IMG/VR virus record: IMGVR_UViG_3300002835_000088 | Coordinates: 28,704-92,703 of that record | Source of the DNA: a virus | Reading direction: 5' to 3' (one strand) | DNA: 64,000 bases | Shown here: one piece after another, positions 45,750 through 55,701 of the stretch | Layout of the letters: every line of letters begins with the position of its first letter | How positions within the stretch are numbered: position 1 is the first letter of the stretch | Position numbers and translations under genes: made by a program | Notes under the pieces: model-generated | The model's input: only the letters and a program-made list of their open reading frames with translations | Told to the model about the DNA's origin: nothing | The model's database searches: none

Positions 45750-46355
45750 TTATTCCTCTACCGCGTACTCTGCTAAATTATCTTTAGTAATTTTTTCACC
45801 AGCGTCCCAGCGGGCTACGAGGTCTTTTCCTTTTTCAACATCAATGTCTGTGATTTCTGAGCCGTCATACTCTTCTGACATCTCAGGAGTGGCAGGAACC
45901 CACTTACCCTCGTTGCGGAAGAAAGTACCAAGCCCAGCAACCGTGAAGACAACAGCTGTGACGTCACCAGCATCGTTAGACAAAGCCTCTACGGCTTGTT
46001 CTAAACCGACTTGCTCGTCGATTACCATCATTTCCTCCATCATTTGCGGGGTTAGAGTCAGTCCATAACCAGTTAGAAGCGCAGAGTCATCCTCTGTGAA
46101 CTTTCTGATTCGATAGGTACCGTCGAACGCAGCAAACTCAATTGTACCCTCGGTTTTCTTAACTAACTCTGGATCAACTGGGTAAAACATGCCGCGTCCT
46201 CCACGAACGAGGATGCCGCTATCGGCTTCATCGTCGTCTCCCTCATATACAAACTGAACTACATCGAATAGAGGGAATTTGCTTTGGTTTTCTCCAGATA
46301 GTTTTTCAATAACACCTGGAGTCCCAAAAATTACTTCTTCAGAGATAAGAGCCAT
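45750..46355 (-). CDS. Hypothetical acidic head-locus protein
   Basis: A 201-residue strongly acidic protein. Its first half has strands around PLFDVVQFVYEGDDDEADSGILVRGGRGMFYPV; the second is helical. No family was recognised. It sits between the 3114-residue protein (TAATG overlap, with the ribosome binding site inside the upstream Lys-rich tail) and the protease polyprotein, so it is probably co-translated and packaged with the head. Confidence 0.6.
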   Translation of the reverse strand: MALISEEVIFGTPGVIEKLSGENQSKFPLFDVVQFVYEGDDDEADSGILVRGGRGMFYPVDPELVKKTEGTIEFAAFDGTYRIRKFTEDDSALLTGYGLTLTPQMMEEMMVIDEQVGLEQAVEALSNDAGDVTAVVFTVAGLGTFFRNEGKWVPATPEMSEEYDGSEITDIDVEKGKDLVARWDAGEKITKDNLAEYAVEE

Positions 46356-49300
46356 TATTTCTTAGCCCCTTTCTTTTTCTTTTTGCCAGAAACCATGTCT
46401 GCCAAATCAGTAAGACCTTCAGTCATAAGACGCTCGATGAGCTTCTCTCGGATAGCTGCTGGCATTGACATGGATGAAATGTCTGCCCATGAAAGGTTCT
46501 TCTTAAACATCAACTCTCCGTAGTTGTTGCTTAGAGACTGAACGATATCCTCTGAGTCAGATTGAAGCTGACCATACTTATCGGAGTTGTTCTTGTAGTA
46601 ATCCAAACGACGAAGAACTTTTCGTGAATCGAAGTACAAAGCAAAGCTTGTAGAAGTGCTTGAACCTTTAGATGATGGAGAGGCAAAAACATAGTTTCCG
46701 CCGTTAGCATCAATATCTGCAGATGAAGACATTCCGCTCTTGTTAATTCCGTTCATCCAACGAGTAGCAGTTGCGTAGACGCCTCCTGATGTAACAACGT
46801 TGTAAAACCAGTCAACAGTGTTGGTCTGGTCTCCACCCTTCCAATTGTGAACAATGTATGGAGAGAATCCAGTTTTTTCCATCAACTTTTCTACAGCGGA
46901 CTCTGGCATGTAATAGTTAACTCGACCACGAGCAAGTGGGTCTACGACAACTTCAACATCAGCTGCTGTGAATCCATATTCATCCTTAATGTACTCAAGG
47001 GTCTTCTCACGGAGTTCACCTGCGTAGTTCTTCTTTCCATCGGTAGAAGAGCCAAGCAACCAAATCATTTTGTTTTCAATAACACCTTGAACATCAGATT
47101 CAAGTGCTGGACGAACTTGAGAGATTCCACCCAAAGAGTTAAGGGCCTCAGCTACATCCTCAGAAGTTGCATCTGCTGGAAGATAGATTTCTGCTTTGTT
47201 GTGGAAGGAAACAGCGTATGGACTACTACTGTGGTACTTAAAGAAGTCCACTTCAGTATCATCAATAGACTTACTTGCTCTGTGAAGAAGGAAAGTTCCC
47301 TTTCCAGCAGGTCCTTCAAAAGTTACACCGTTTTTATTTGAGTCAACTGTGCTTGTATCCCAAGTGTCTTTCCAAACGAGAGAACCATCTGCCTTCTTCT
47401 CCCACTTATCCAAACGCAATGCTTTTGTTTTAGTTACATTCGGGTCAGAATCTGCTTTAGCAACTATTTGCTTTCCAGCCCAGTTAGTTAAAGTGAACTG
47501 AAGACGAATCTTCTTTTCGCCATTCTTGTCTGTAACCATTCCAACGTGGACTTCTAGGTCCTCGATTGAATCTGAGTCAAGAAGAGTAGTTGAACCATTT
47601 GCAGCTTCTCCAGCATTGTCATTCTTTGCCATCTTCAACGAGTCTTCTAGTGAAGGCACATCTGGATGTGGAGATTGCGAATAGTCAGGTGCGGCATCTA
47701 GTGTTTGAACAGCAAAACCTGGACCGTTGACAGAGAACTTATCCTTTAGAGCTTTAGCTTCTGCTTCCAATTGAGCTTTCTTCAAAGCATCTGCTTGCTT
47801 CTTTGCATAAGCCTCGCCTTTAGCCTTTGCTGCAGCCTTAGACTTGTCAAAAAGTGTTGGGTCAAGAGTAATGTCTAGTTCTTTTGCTTGCTCAGGAGTA
47901 ATAAACTTCTCACGGGACCACAACTTGTCAGACTTTGTGCTCTTAGTCTGTCCTGCAAGAGGTCCATCAAAGTATGAAACAAAAATTTCACCACTTTTTG
48001 CATCTTGTTTTGAAATTACACCGTAGCTAGTCAAGTCTTGGTCAGAATCGTTTGGGCTTACGTTTTGAACCAAAATTCCTGGAACCATGTTCTTAGAGTT
48101 TGGGTCTTTAATAAACTCGCCACTTAAAAAACTCTTGTAATCGCTGTAATCATTTGCTCCATAAGCAGCTAAGTGACCAACAGAGTTTTTTTCTACTGCT
48201 TTAGATTCAACATCTTTGATTGCAGTAGCACCAGCAAGGTCAGTACCTTCAAAAGTTGGAAGTTCAACTGCAGGTTCTGGATTGTTTACAGGTGCAGGAC
48301 TTGTTGGCTCTTTAGGAGTTGTTGGTGTTCCACCACTTCCACCAGTTGGGCCATCATCTTCTGGCTTGTCAGGCTTTACACCTGAAGTGTCCTGAATATC
48401 TAGATAGGTTGAAACCTTCCAGTTCTTCTTGCCATCATCCCATTGAACCTTGGCAACGTCTGTGTAGGTGTAACCCTGTGGATTTGATTTGCTCTTAGAT
48501 GTAACAAGCTCATCCTTAAGTGAAACAACCTTTCCAGTCTTACCAGTCTTAGTATCTTTGACAATCATTCCAACCTTAATTGGAGTCTTGCCATCAGCAG
48601 ATACATAAGCACCCTTCTTTGTTGGAATTGCAGAAGGAGCGATAGTTCCTGGAGTTTCTGGCTTAGATTTTGAGATAACCTTGCTTGGAGTTACCTTTGC
48701 TTTCCACTTCTCGTTCTCAATACGGCTAGAAAGAGCTGTGTATGAGTGCCAACGTCCTGCAAGAGTTTTAACTCTTGTAGTTCCATCAGAACCCTTAATT
48801 CTGTGATAGACACTAAAGGTGTTGTCAGAGTTGCGCTTCACCATTGTATAAATAGTTGAGCCAGCAGGTGTTACATTCTCAGCAACAACAATGTCACCGT
48901 TTTCGATGACAGAGATTCCCTTCTCATCTTTAACCTTTGCCCAAATCAAATCTGGGTCTAAAGGCTTCTTTAACTCTTCAGCAAGTGCATCAGCATCGAT
49001 TGGCTCCACTTCATCTTCTGGAGCAGCATCTTCATCTGGTGTCAGTGCTTGAGCAAGGTCAGACTGAATCTTTTCTTCAGGAGTTGCATCTGCAGGAGCA
49101 GATACAGTGTTGATGTCCTCAAGAATTGAATCGATAAGCTCATCGTTAGAGCCTTCCTGCCCCTTGAGAGACTCAAGTAGGTCCTTTGTCTTGCCCTTGC
49201 TACCAAAAAGCTTTTCTGCAAGAGCTGAAACTTCGTCAAGAACCTTTTGTTTCTCAACTGGATCAATCTGAGCAGCTTCTGGTGCCTGTGGAAGTTCCTT

Positions 49301-52300
49301 CTCAGGTGTTGGAGCAGCCTCTGGTGCTTCTGTAGCAGAAGAATCACTTTGCTCAAACTTAGAGAGGGTGTAGTTCTTCTTCACACCATCTTCACCGATT
49401 GCTGAAAGATTAATGTTGCCGTTCTGTGGGTTCTTCCACACTCCCTTTGGAGTTACAACTCTCTCTTTTCCGTTGTACTTGAACGCAATCTTCTTTCCAG
49501 CATCTTGTGCAGCAGTAATTTGTGCTTCAATGTCACCTGCAGCATCAATAACAACTGTATTGGTATCAACAACTGGCTTCTTTGGCTCTTCGGCAGGTGT
49601 TTCTTCTGCTTGTCCGCCCAAGAAACGGTCGATTAGATATTGACGACGTGCCTTAAGAGTTTCTTTAACTGACTCAGCAGTGTCTGGGTCAGAGAAGGCA
49701 GCATCTACAAGCTCATCAATCTTTTCTGGAGTTATTGCTTGTACCTTTTTAACAGACTCAGCGATTTCTTCATCGCTCATATCTCCAAAGATGTCTGCAG
49801 CCTGTGCGTTCTGCTTTGCATCACGCATCGAGTCAACTTGTGTTGCTTCAGGACCAAACTCCTTGTCAGTTCCACCCTGTGCACGGAATAGTAGAGAACC
49901 ACCAGCATCAATACGAGCGATGTTTCCATCCTTGTCAACAAGCATGTTGTCATACTCAAGGCCAACTACATCGTAGTTACCAAGCCATGCGTCAACTGCG
50001 AAGTCAGCCTGAGCCTTCTTCTTTAAATCTGCATTGTTCTTGTCAGATGCAAGAGTATTTCCATCTAAAACTGGAGAAACAAGAACAGTGTTTCCACTCT
50101 TGTCTACACCCTTGTATGCACGACCAAACTTAACGCCAGCCTCTTCATAAAGAGCACCGCCTAAGATTTCATTCTCTGCATGCTTGTCAGACTTTGGCTT
50201 CTTAACGTAATACTGATTTCCAGTGTCTGGGTCTACATAGAAAGCACCTTGATTGGAGCCAGCTTGTCCTGCAACCTTCTTCCACTTAGAAGTATCAAAT
50301 ACTGAAGTTACATCTTCAGGAGAAACTTCTTCTGCTGGAATTGGCTTGTCAGTCTTTGCATCCTCATCTTCAAGGTTGCTAACAATGTTTGGGAAAGAGT
50401 CTGCGAAGTCTGGATGCAACATTCCTGCATCAGACATCTTGTTGATTTGGTCTCCAGTAAACCAACCAGTTGCTGTGTTCTCGCCATCCTTGCTAGATAG
50501 GTCGTTGAACTGGTCTGGTCCTACTTCGAAGACAGAAGTTTCGTACGCCCATTCAGCGCCAACTTTGTTTGTGTCGACGTAGATTGGTTCGAAGGCAGAG
50601 ATATCTCCACCAACTTCTTCCATAAACTCTTCTTTTGCTGTGGCGTTAGGTGCCTTAGCAATTGTTTGGTCTTTGTGAGCTCCACCTGGAATGCCCCACT
50701 TGCCTCCACCTTGTGAAAGGCTAGATGAACGCTTTGCTAGGAAGTACTCGTACTCTCCATCTGCGTTCTTACGACGAAGCAATGCACCACCAGCACCGTA
50801 CTTACCCCAGAAGCGCTTACCATCTGTTGTAAAGAAATAACCTTCTCCAGTTTCTTGATTGCTTCCACCACCAAGAGGTGCAAAGAATGGAAGCTTTGGA
50901 GGAGTCAAACTTCCGTTGCGAAGTGCTTGAACATCTGCAGCAGAAATGTTTTCTGCGTAGAAGACACCATCAGTACCTTCTGCAATGTTGTAGTCAGCCC
51001 ACTTACCAGCGTTTGCTTCCTTCTCAGGAGCATCATCAATTTCAAGTTGTGGTTGTTCTAATTCTGGTTCTGGTTCTGGAACAGCATCTGGCTCGCTGTT
51101 GCGACGCCATACTTCGTAAGCTTGGTACTTAACCCAAGCAGATTCGTATTCTTTTCCAGTTGCAAGAAGTCTGCGCTTAACTAGTACACGCTTGTCATCT
51201 CCATCGATAGGAGTGATAGAGATGATTTCGTGGAATCCATCATGCTTAGCCTTGATGAAGTCACCTGGTTGCCACTCTTCAACAGCGATTGAACCAACAT
51301 TTGTTGTGTTCTCTGGGTCTGATACCCAGTTGTTAGAAATGTTTCCACCAAGAACTGATTCGATTTCGAAGTCTCCGTCGCCAACTTCTGTTGCCTTTGG
51401 AGTAGTTGCAGGGGAAAGCTCGTCTGATGTTGGCTTGTCCTTTGGAAGAGCCTTTGCAAGTACCTCTGGGTCTTCTGGAATCTCTTTTCCAGCCATACCA
51501 TCTGCAAAAGTCTTTGCCATAACAAGTTCTGAATCAGCCTTAGCCTTTGGATTCTTGTAAGCGTCGTACTCTGCCTTAGCCTTGTCGTAATCTGCTTGGC
51601 TCTTGTCAATGTCAAGAACATCAATGCCAGACTTTGTGACAGCCATTTCATCAAGAAGGTTGTCAAGAATTCCAGGCAATACAGCAACGTCAACAGAAGC
51701 ATCGTGCCAATCTGTATTTGGCTCTGCTAGTCCGTAACGGTTTGCTACAGCCTCAAGTTTGTGGTCGCCAGCGCTTCCATTAATTACCTTCCGAGCAAGC
51801 GAGAGTGTGTCAATCTCACCTGATGGCTTGTAATCAAGTCCATACTCAGCCATCTTGCGTCGAAGGATTTCACCATCAAAAGGCATGTTGTGTGCAGAAA
51901 CGATTGGGTTTGCACCAAGGAAGTCAGCAATCTCGTTAAATGCATCTTGCTGAGACATCTGCTTTGAAAGGAACTCATCGGAAATTGGATTTCCATCTGC
52001 ATCCTTAAGAATGTCCTTTGGATCTTTATCTGTGTAGAAGGAATCCAATGGTTGCTCTGGATTCATGAAAAGCGTCTTCTGCTCGACGATTTCACCGTTC
52101 TTCATCTTGGTCATCGAAACTTGAATTGGACTTGGAGCTGTAAAGCCTCCAGTTGATTCGAAGTCAAGGTGAACTACTTCTTCATTTGCAAGAAGTTCTT
52201 TAAACTTAACTGGGTCGCCATTTGCCTCTGCAGCAATTGCCTTGAGCTTATCTCCCATGAATGCAGGAGGAGTTGGGCGAGAAACCTTCTTTGGTGCAGC

Positions 52301-55300
52301 TGGTAATGCATCTACATCAATTGGAGGAGTAAATGTTGCAGCAGATTCCTTCTTTGCTGCATTAAAGTCTGCATACTTTTGCTTGTAATCAGCGTCGTCC
52401 TTCTTTGGACGCTCAAGTGCTGGCTTCTTTCCTGGCTCTGGAAGAGAGGAAGCTCCACGGATTACCTTGATAGGAGTTGTACCCTTCCAGCTCTTTGATT
52501 GAGACTGGTGGTCTGGATAGTAACCAGTGATTACAGCATTACCGTTTTCATCAGTTGTAACGTCTTGAACAATGAAGTATTCGTAGAAGTCATTCTTTCC
52601 TTCTTTCTTGAAGGCAATGTCTCCTGGCTTTACTTCAGTAGCAGCAACATCAACTACACCAACAGTGTTCTTAGTTGGGTCGTAAACAGGTGCTTCAGAT
52701 TCTGTGTTCCATTCTTCAACATTCTCAGGTGCAGACCACATTTCCTTAGCAGCGGCAAGGTCTTTGTTGTACTGGTCAACAGCATCTAGATACTTGCTAC
52801 GAGCCTCTGCATCTTTTGGAACCCAAAGGTCAAGGTTCTTATCTTTGTAAACCTTACCTTCAGGGTCATACTCTTTTGCCTTTGGCTTTGAAAGAACTGG
52901 AAGGTCACCCTTTGTAGGACCATCAACATTTCTAAATACAGAAATATCAGTGTCGTTGTTCCACAACTTTGTCTTTTGAGAAACGTGACCTGGGTAGTAA
53001 CCAGTGACCCAAGATTTTCCTGGAATTTCAGAAGGTTCAACAGACTCAATTGTAAAGAAGTCGTTAGTTGTAACGTCTCCTGCTTTAAGTTCAGAAGTCT
53101 TAGCTTTTAGCTTTGCTGGTCCTGTTGGTTCTCCGACGTTAACGTTGGTAACGGTTTGGGGTCCCGCTTCATTCGTCGTAGCTTGTTCCGTGCTTTCGGC
53201 AGGGACTTCTTCTTGAGGTGTTGGGGTTCCTTCTGGTGTTTCAGTATCTTCTCCTTCTAGAGCGTCACTGATTTCTGTTGGAGTAATTTCAGAATCTTCT
53301 TGACCTGAAATGCCTTCTTTGTAGATACCATCAATCAAGCTGTCGGTATCTTCACCTTGCAATTGCAGAGCATCACGGATTGCTTCTACAGGAACGTAGC
53401 CCTTGTAGTCTTCACCTGTCTCTGTTTCTTGGGAAAGAATTCCATAACCATCTCCACCTGGCTCAATGCCACGGCGTAGTTCATTCTTCAAATCTTCTGT
53501 GTCGTAGTTATTTGCAATGTCTAGAGGGTCAAAAGTAAATCCTTCTGGAGCATCCTCTGGAAGTGGGTAAAGGTCCTTGTTAAATGGATTTGTATCTAGG
53601 ATGCTATAACCATCTGGCACTTCAAACTCGGTGTTCTGTGGAAGATGCTTTGCGTAATCACCAGTCTTGGCGTACTCGTCCTTCTCATCGTCTGACAAAC
53701 CATCAAGCAGTGCAGGAAGTTTTGCTGGGTCTGCTTCTGCAGAAGGCATAGGAGCTTCTGGAATCTCTTTTCCAAGCTCGTCTTTTACATCTTGTGGAAC
53801 TTCAGGAGTTTGTTCTCCCTTATCTCCAGCAAGCTTTGCCTTAATCTTTGAGTATGCCTTCTTTACAGCGGCACCAATATCTTTTCCAAGTTCACCAAGA
53901 GTGTCACGAAGTGATTCAGCAGGAACAGACTCGTCACCATTCTCAAATGGAAGTTGAGCAGTTCCGTCACCTTCAAGAGACTCTTCTAGTGCAGAGGTAA
54001 TTTCTTCCTCGTCAAACTTTTGAGCAAGTTCTGCAGGGTCATCTGTGTAGTCTTTAGATTCAACATCAGGACCTGCACCCTGTGGGACATAAGGTTCTGG
54101 GTCCATCTTGTATGCACCTTCAGGTACGTCAAACTCTTCAGGCTTTTCACTAGCAGGAGCAGCAGGTGCTGCTGGCTTCTTTGCAGAGTTTCCAGATGCA
54201 TCTCTTTCGAGTTCACCAGTCTCAGCGTCTACGACAGAACCATCAGGAAGAACGATGTGATCTTTACTTGGGTCAAGTGGGAAGAGTCCACCGTTTTCTT
54301 CGTAATCCTTTAAATCTTTTTTGTACTGCTTCATCTCTTTCTTAAGAGCTGATTTTCCAACCTTAGGAATGAGTTGGCCTTCAAGACCTTCTGCAGGAGT
54401 TGCCTCTGGAGTTTCGGCTTCTTCTGTATCTTCAGCCATCTTTGTTGGGTCTGGGAGGTCACCCTTCTCAAACTTTGGCTCATCTTGTGAGATGTAATCT
54501 TGAACATCAGACCAACGCTGTGCAACAGCAAAAGGCTTGTTGTCATCTTCTCCACGGCGAGATACAAAGTAAACAGGAAGATTAGGGTCTAGAGAGCCAT
54601 TCTTTCCTGCACCCTCTGTAACAACATTCTGTCCTTCGTTTTCTCTTTGCTGAGCAGCTTCAAACTTATCTTTTGCTGCAGCATTAGGAGTTGAAATCTT
54701 AATGACATCGTAAGCATCATCTGTGTACTTAGTTCCAAGGTCAATCTTGGTTCCATAAAACTCTACGTCGTTATCGTTAGGTGACCAGCTTTCATCTTTG
54801 CTAAATCCTGCAGGAGCATCAATCTTTACAAGATCTGCTTCTTCGATAACAGGGTCGCCTGTTTTAACCTTTGCATTTGTCTTGCTGTATCCATCTGGAC
54901 CTTGAGCAGACTTAAGAATCGCCTTTACACCTTCAGCAGACTTTGCTGGAACACGAACCAAATCACCATTTGGCAATTCCATATCAAAGGTGTCACTGTT
55001 TTCATCAGTTGCAACGCTACGACCAGTTAAAGACTGAATAGCACCATTTACACGACGAACAAATGCACGAAGTCCTCCGCCCATGTAAGCAAAGCGACCC
55101 TTACGGTCACGGCGCTGACGCATTGCACGAGCACGACGAGCAGCAGATGAGTTTCCATCACCCAAGGCTGCTAGAAGTGCATACTGAGGGATTGAACCTT
55201 GAGGCATTGATTGCAAACGAGCAATTGAGTATTCGTACTCAGGAGATGCTGGGTGAGCAGTTAATGCAGAAGCAAGAACTGTTCTAACAGTGTCATCTTG

Positions 55301-55699
55301 AATGTGAGGGTCATCGCAAATCCACCGAGCGCGGAAACGCATCAACTCAGCGGTGCTTAGTTCATGCTTACGAGTAGAGCGTGGGTGTGAAACTGGAAGT
55401 AGGTCTGTATTTTCTACAGTAGTTGAAAAAACCTTGTTGTATTGAGCAAGTTTGATGTAGTTGTTTAGCTCTTTGATTGAACGAATACGGCGAAGAGAGT
55501 AAGACTCACCTTCATACTTGCTAAGTGAGCGGTTAAGAACAGCAAGAGCAGCACGACGTGTGATGATTCGAGAGCCAGAGAACTTAGAGTTAGATTCTTT
55601 TACTAGCTCAAGGCCAGCATCAATAATTCTCTTGTTTTGCTCTTCGTAAGAAAGAACGGGTACCTGTACTTTGCTCTTGGCAGATTCGTTTTTAGCCAT
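46355..55699 (-). CDS. Giant 3114-residue head-locus protein: exonuclease, Nudix-like and kinase-like domains
   Basis: Domain order: N-terminal helical region (1-260) with DLLPVSHPRSTRK at 99-111 and RDRKGRFA at 197-204. A long acidic Pro/Glu-rich region (~400-860) follows. Two repeats (~885-1090) share GYYPGHVSQ/GYYPDHQSQ. A DEDDh exonuclease has Asp1179, Glu1181 (LDFEST), AHNMPFD and His1332-x4-Asp1337. A Nudix-like domain has WGIPGGAHKD then KEEFMEEVGG (1689-1698), keeping Glu1691, Glu1694 and Glu1695 but with Glu for the usual Arg. A HipA/PI3K-like kinase region has YYVKKPKSDKHAENEI, GNYD (Asn1908), YDNML (Asn1918) and RIDAGG (Asp1931). Further beta modules lead to a C-terminal globular domain (~2800-3090, GGVYATATRW). 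It follows the portal block, where MuF-type proteins normally lie. Packaging and injection are inference. Confidence 0.8.
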   Translation of the reverse strand: MAKNESAKSKVQVPVLSYEEQNKRIIDAGLELVKESNSKFSGSRIITRRAALAVLNRSLSKYEGESYSLRRIRSIKELNNYIKLAQYNKVFSTTVENTDLLPVSHPRSTRKHELSTAELMRFRARWICDDPHIQDDTVRTVLASALTAHPASPEYEYSIARLQSMPQGSIPQYALLAALGDGNSSAARRARAMRQRRDRKGRFAYMGGGLRAFVRRVNGAIQSLTGRSVATDENSDTFDMELPNGDLVRVPAKSAEGVKAILKSAQGPDGYSKTNAKVKTGDPVIEEADLVKIDAPAGFSKDESWSPNDNDVEFYGTKIDLGTKYTDDAYDVIKISTPNAAAKDKFEAAQQRENEGQNVVTEGAGKNGSLDPNLPVYFVSRRGEDDNKPFAVAQRWSDVQDYISQDEPKFEKGDLPDPTKMAEDTEEAETPEATPAEGLEGQLIPKVGKSALKKEMKQYKKDLKDYEENGGLFPLDPSKDHIVLPDGSVVDAETGELERDASGNSAKKPAAPAAPASEKPEEFDVPEGAYKMDPEPYVPQGAGPDVESKDYTDDPAELAQKFDEEEITSALEESLEGDGTAQLPFENGDESVPAESLRDTLGELGKDIGAAVKKAYSKIKAKLAGDKGEQTPEVPQDVKDELGKEIPEAPMPSAEADPAKLPALLDGLSDDEKDEYAKTGDYAKHLPQNTEFEVPDGYSILDTNPFNKDLYPLPEDAPEGFTFDPLDIANNYDTEDLKNELRRGIEPGGDGYGILSQETETGEDYKGYVPVEAIRDALQLQGEDTDSLIDGIYKEGISGQEDSEITPTEISDALEGEDTETPEGTPTPQEEVPAESTEQATTNEAGPQTVTNVNVGEPTGPAKLKAKTSELKAGDVTTNDFFTIESVEPSEIPGKSWVTGYYPGHVSQKTKLWNNDTDISVFRNVDGPTKGDLPVLSKPKAKEYDPEGKVYKDKNLDLWVPKDAEARSKYLDAVDQYNKDLAAAKEMWSAPENVEEWNTESEAPVYDPTKNTVGVVDVAATEVKPGDIAFKKEGKNDFYEYFIVQDVTTDENGNAVITGYYPDHQSQSKSWKGTTPIKVIRGASSLPEPGKKPALERPKKDDADYKQKYADFNAAKKESAATFTPPIDVDALPAAPKKVSRPTPPAFMGDKLKAIAAEANGDPVKFKELLANEEVVHLDFESTGGFTAPSPIQVSMTKMKNGEIVEQKTLFMNPEQPLDSFYTDKDPKDILKDADGNPISDEFLSKQMSQQDAFNEIADFLGANPIVSAHNMPFDGEILRRKMAEYGLDYKPSGEIDTLSLARKVINGSAGDHKLEAVANRYGLAEPNTDWHDASVDVAVLPGILDNLLDEMAVTKSGIDVLDIDKSQADYDKAKAEYDAYKNPKAKADSELVMAKTFADGMAGKEIPEDPEVLAKALPKDKPTSDELSPATTPKATEVGDGDFEIESVLGGNISNNWVSDPENTTNVGSIAVEEWQPGDFIKAKHDGFHEIISITPIDGDDKRVLVKRRLLATGKEYESAWVKYQAYEVWRRNSEPDAVPEPEPELEQPQLEIDDAPEKEANAGKWADYNIAEGTDGVFYAENISAADVQALRNGSLTPPKLPFFAPLGGGSNQETGEGYFFTTDGKRFWGKYGAGGALLRRKNADGEYEYFLAKRSSSLSQGGGKWGIPGGAHKDQTIAKAPNATAKEEFMEEVGGDISAFEPIYVDTNKVGAEWAYETSVFEVGPDQFNDLSSKDGENTATGWFTGDQINKMSDAGMLHPDFADSFPNIVSNLEDEDAKTDKPIPAEEVSPEDVTSVFDTSKWKKVAGQAGSNQGAFYVDPDTGNQYYVKKPKSDKHAENEILGGALYEEAGVKFGRAYKGVDKSGNTVLVSPVLDGNTLASDKNNADLKKKAQADFAVDAWLGNYDVVGLEYDNMLVDKDGNIARIDAGGSLLFRAQGGTDKEFGPEATQVDSMRDAKQNAQAADIFGDMSDEEIAESVKKVQAITPEKIDELVDAAFSDPDTAESVKETLKARRQYLIDRFLGGQAEETPAEEPKKPVVDTNTVVIDAAGDIEAQITAAQDAGKKIAFKYNGKERVVTPKGVWKNPQNGNINLSAIGEDGVKKNYTLSKFEQSDSSATEAPEAAPTPEKELPQAPEAAQIDPVEKQKVLDEVSALAEKLFGSKGKTKDLLESLKGQEGSNDELIDSILEDINTVSAPADATPEEKIQSDLAQALTPDEDAAPEDEVEPIDADALAEELKKPLDPDLIWAKVKDEKGISVIENGDIVVAENVTPAGSTIYTMVKRNSDNTFSVYHRIKGSDGTTRVKTLAGRWHSYTALSSRIENEKWKAKVTPSKVISKSKPETPGTIAPSAIPTKKGAYVSADGKTPIKVGMIVKDTKTGKTGKVVSLKDELVTSKSKSNPQGYTYTDVAKVQWDDGKKNWKVSTYLDIQDTSGVKPDKPEDDGPTGGSGGTPTTPKEPTSPAPVNNPEPAVELPTFEGTDLAGATAIKDVESKAVEKNSVGHLAAYGANDYSDYKSFLSGEFIKDPNSKNMVPGILVQNVSPNDSDQDLTSYGVISKQDAKSGEIFVSYFDGPLAGQTKSTKSDKLWSREKFITPEQAKELDITLDPTLFDKSKAAAKAKGEAYAKKQADALKKAQLEAEAKALKDKFSVNGPGFAVQTLDAAPDYSQSPHPDVPSLEDSLKMAKNDNAGEAANGSTTLLDSDSIEDLEVHVGMVTDKNGEKKIRLQFTLTNWAGKQIVAKADSDPNVTKTKALRLDKWEKKADGSLVWKDTWDTSTVDSNKNGVTFEGPAGKGTFLLHRASKSIDDTEVDFFKYHSSSPYAVSFHNKAEIYLPADATSEDVAEALNSLGGISQVRPALESDVQGVIENKMIWLLGSSTDGKKNYAGELREKTLEYIKDEYGFTAADVEVVVDPLARGRVNYYMPESAVEKLMEKTGFSPYIVHNWKGGDQTNTVDWFYNVVTSGGVYATATRWMNGINKSGMSSSADIDANGGNYVFASPSSKGSSTSTSFALYFDSRKVLRRLDYYKNNSDKYGQLQSDSEDIVQSLSNNYGELMFKKNLSWADISSMSMPAAIREKLIERLMTEGLTDLADMVSGKKKKKGAKK

Positions 55700-55701
55700 C
55701 G

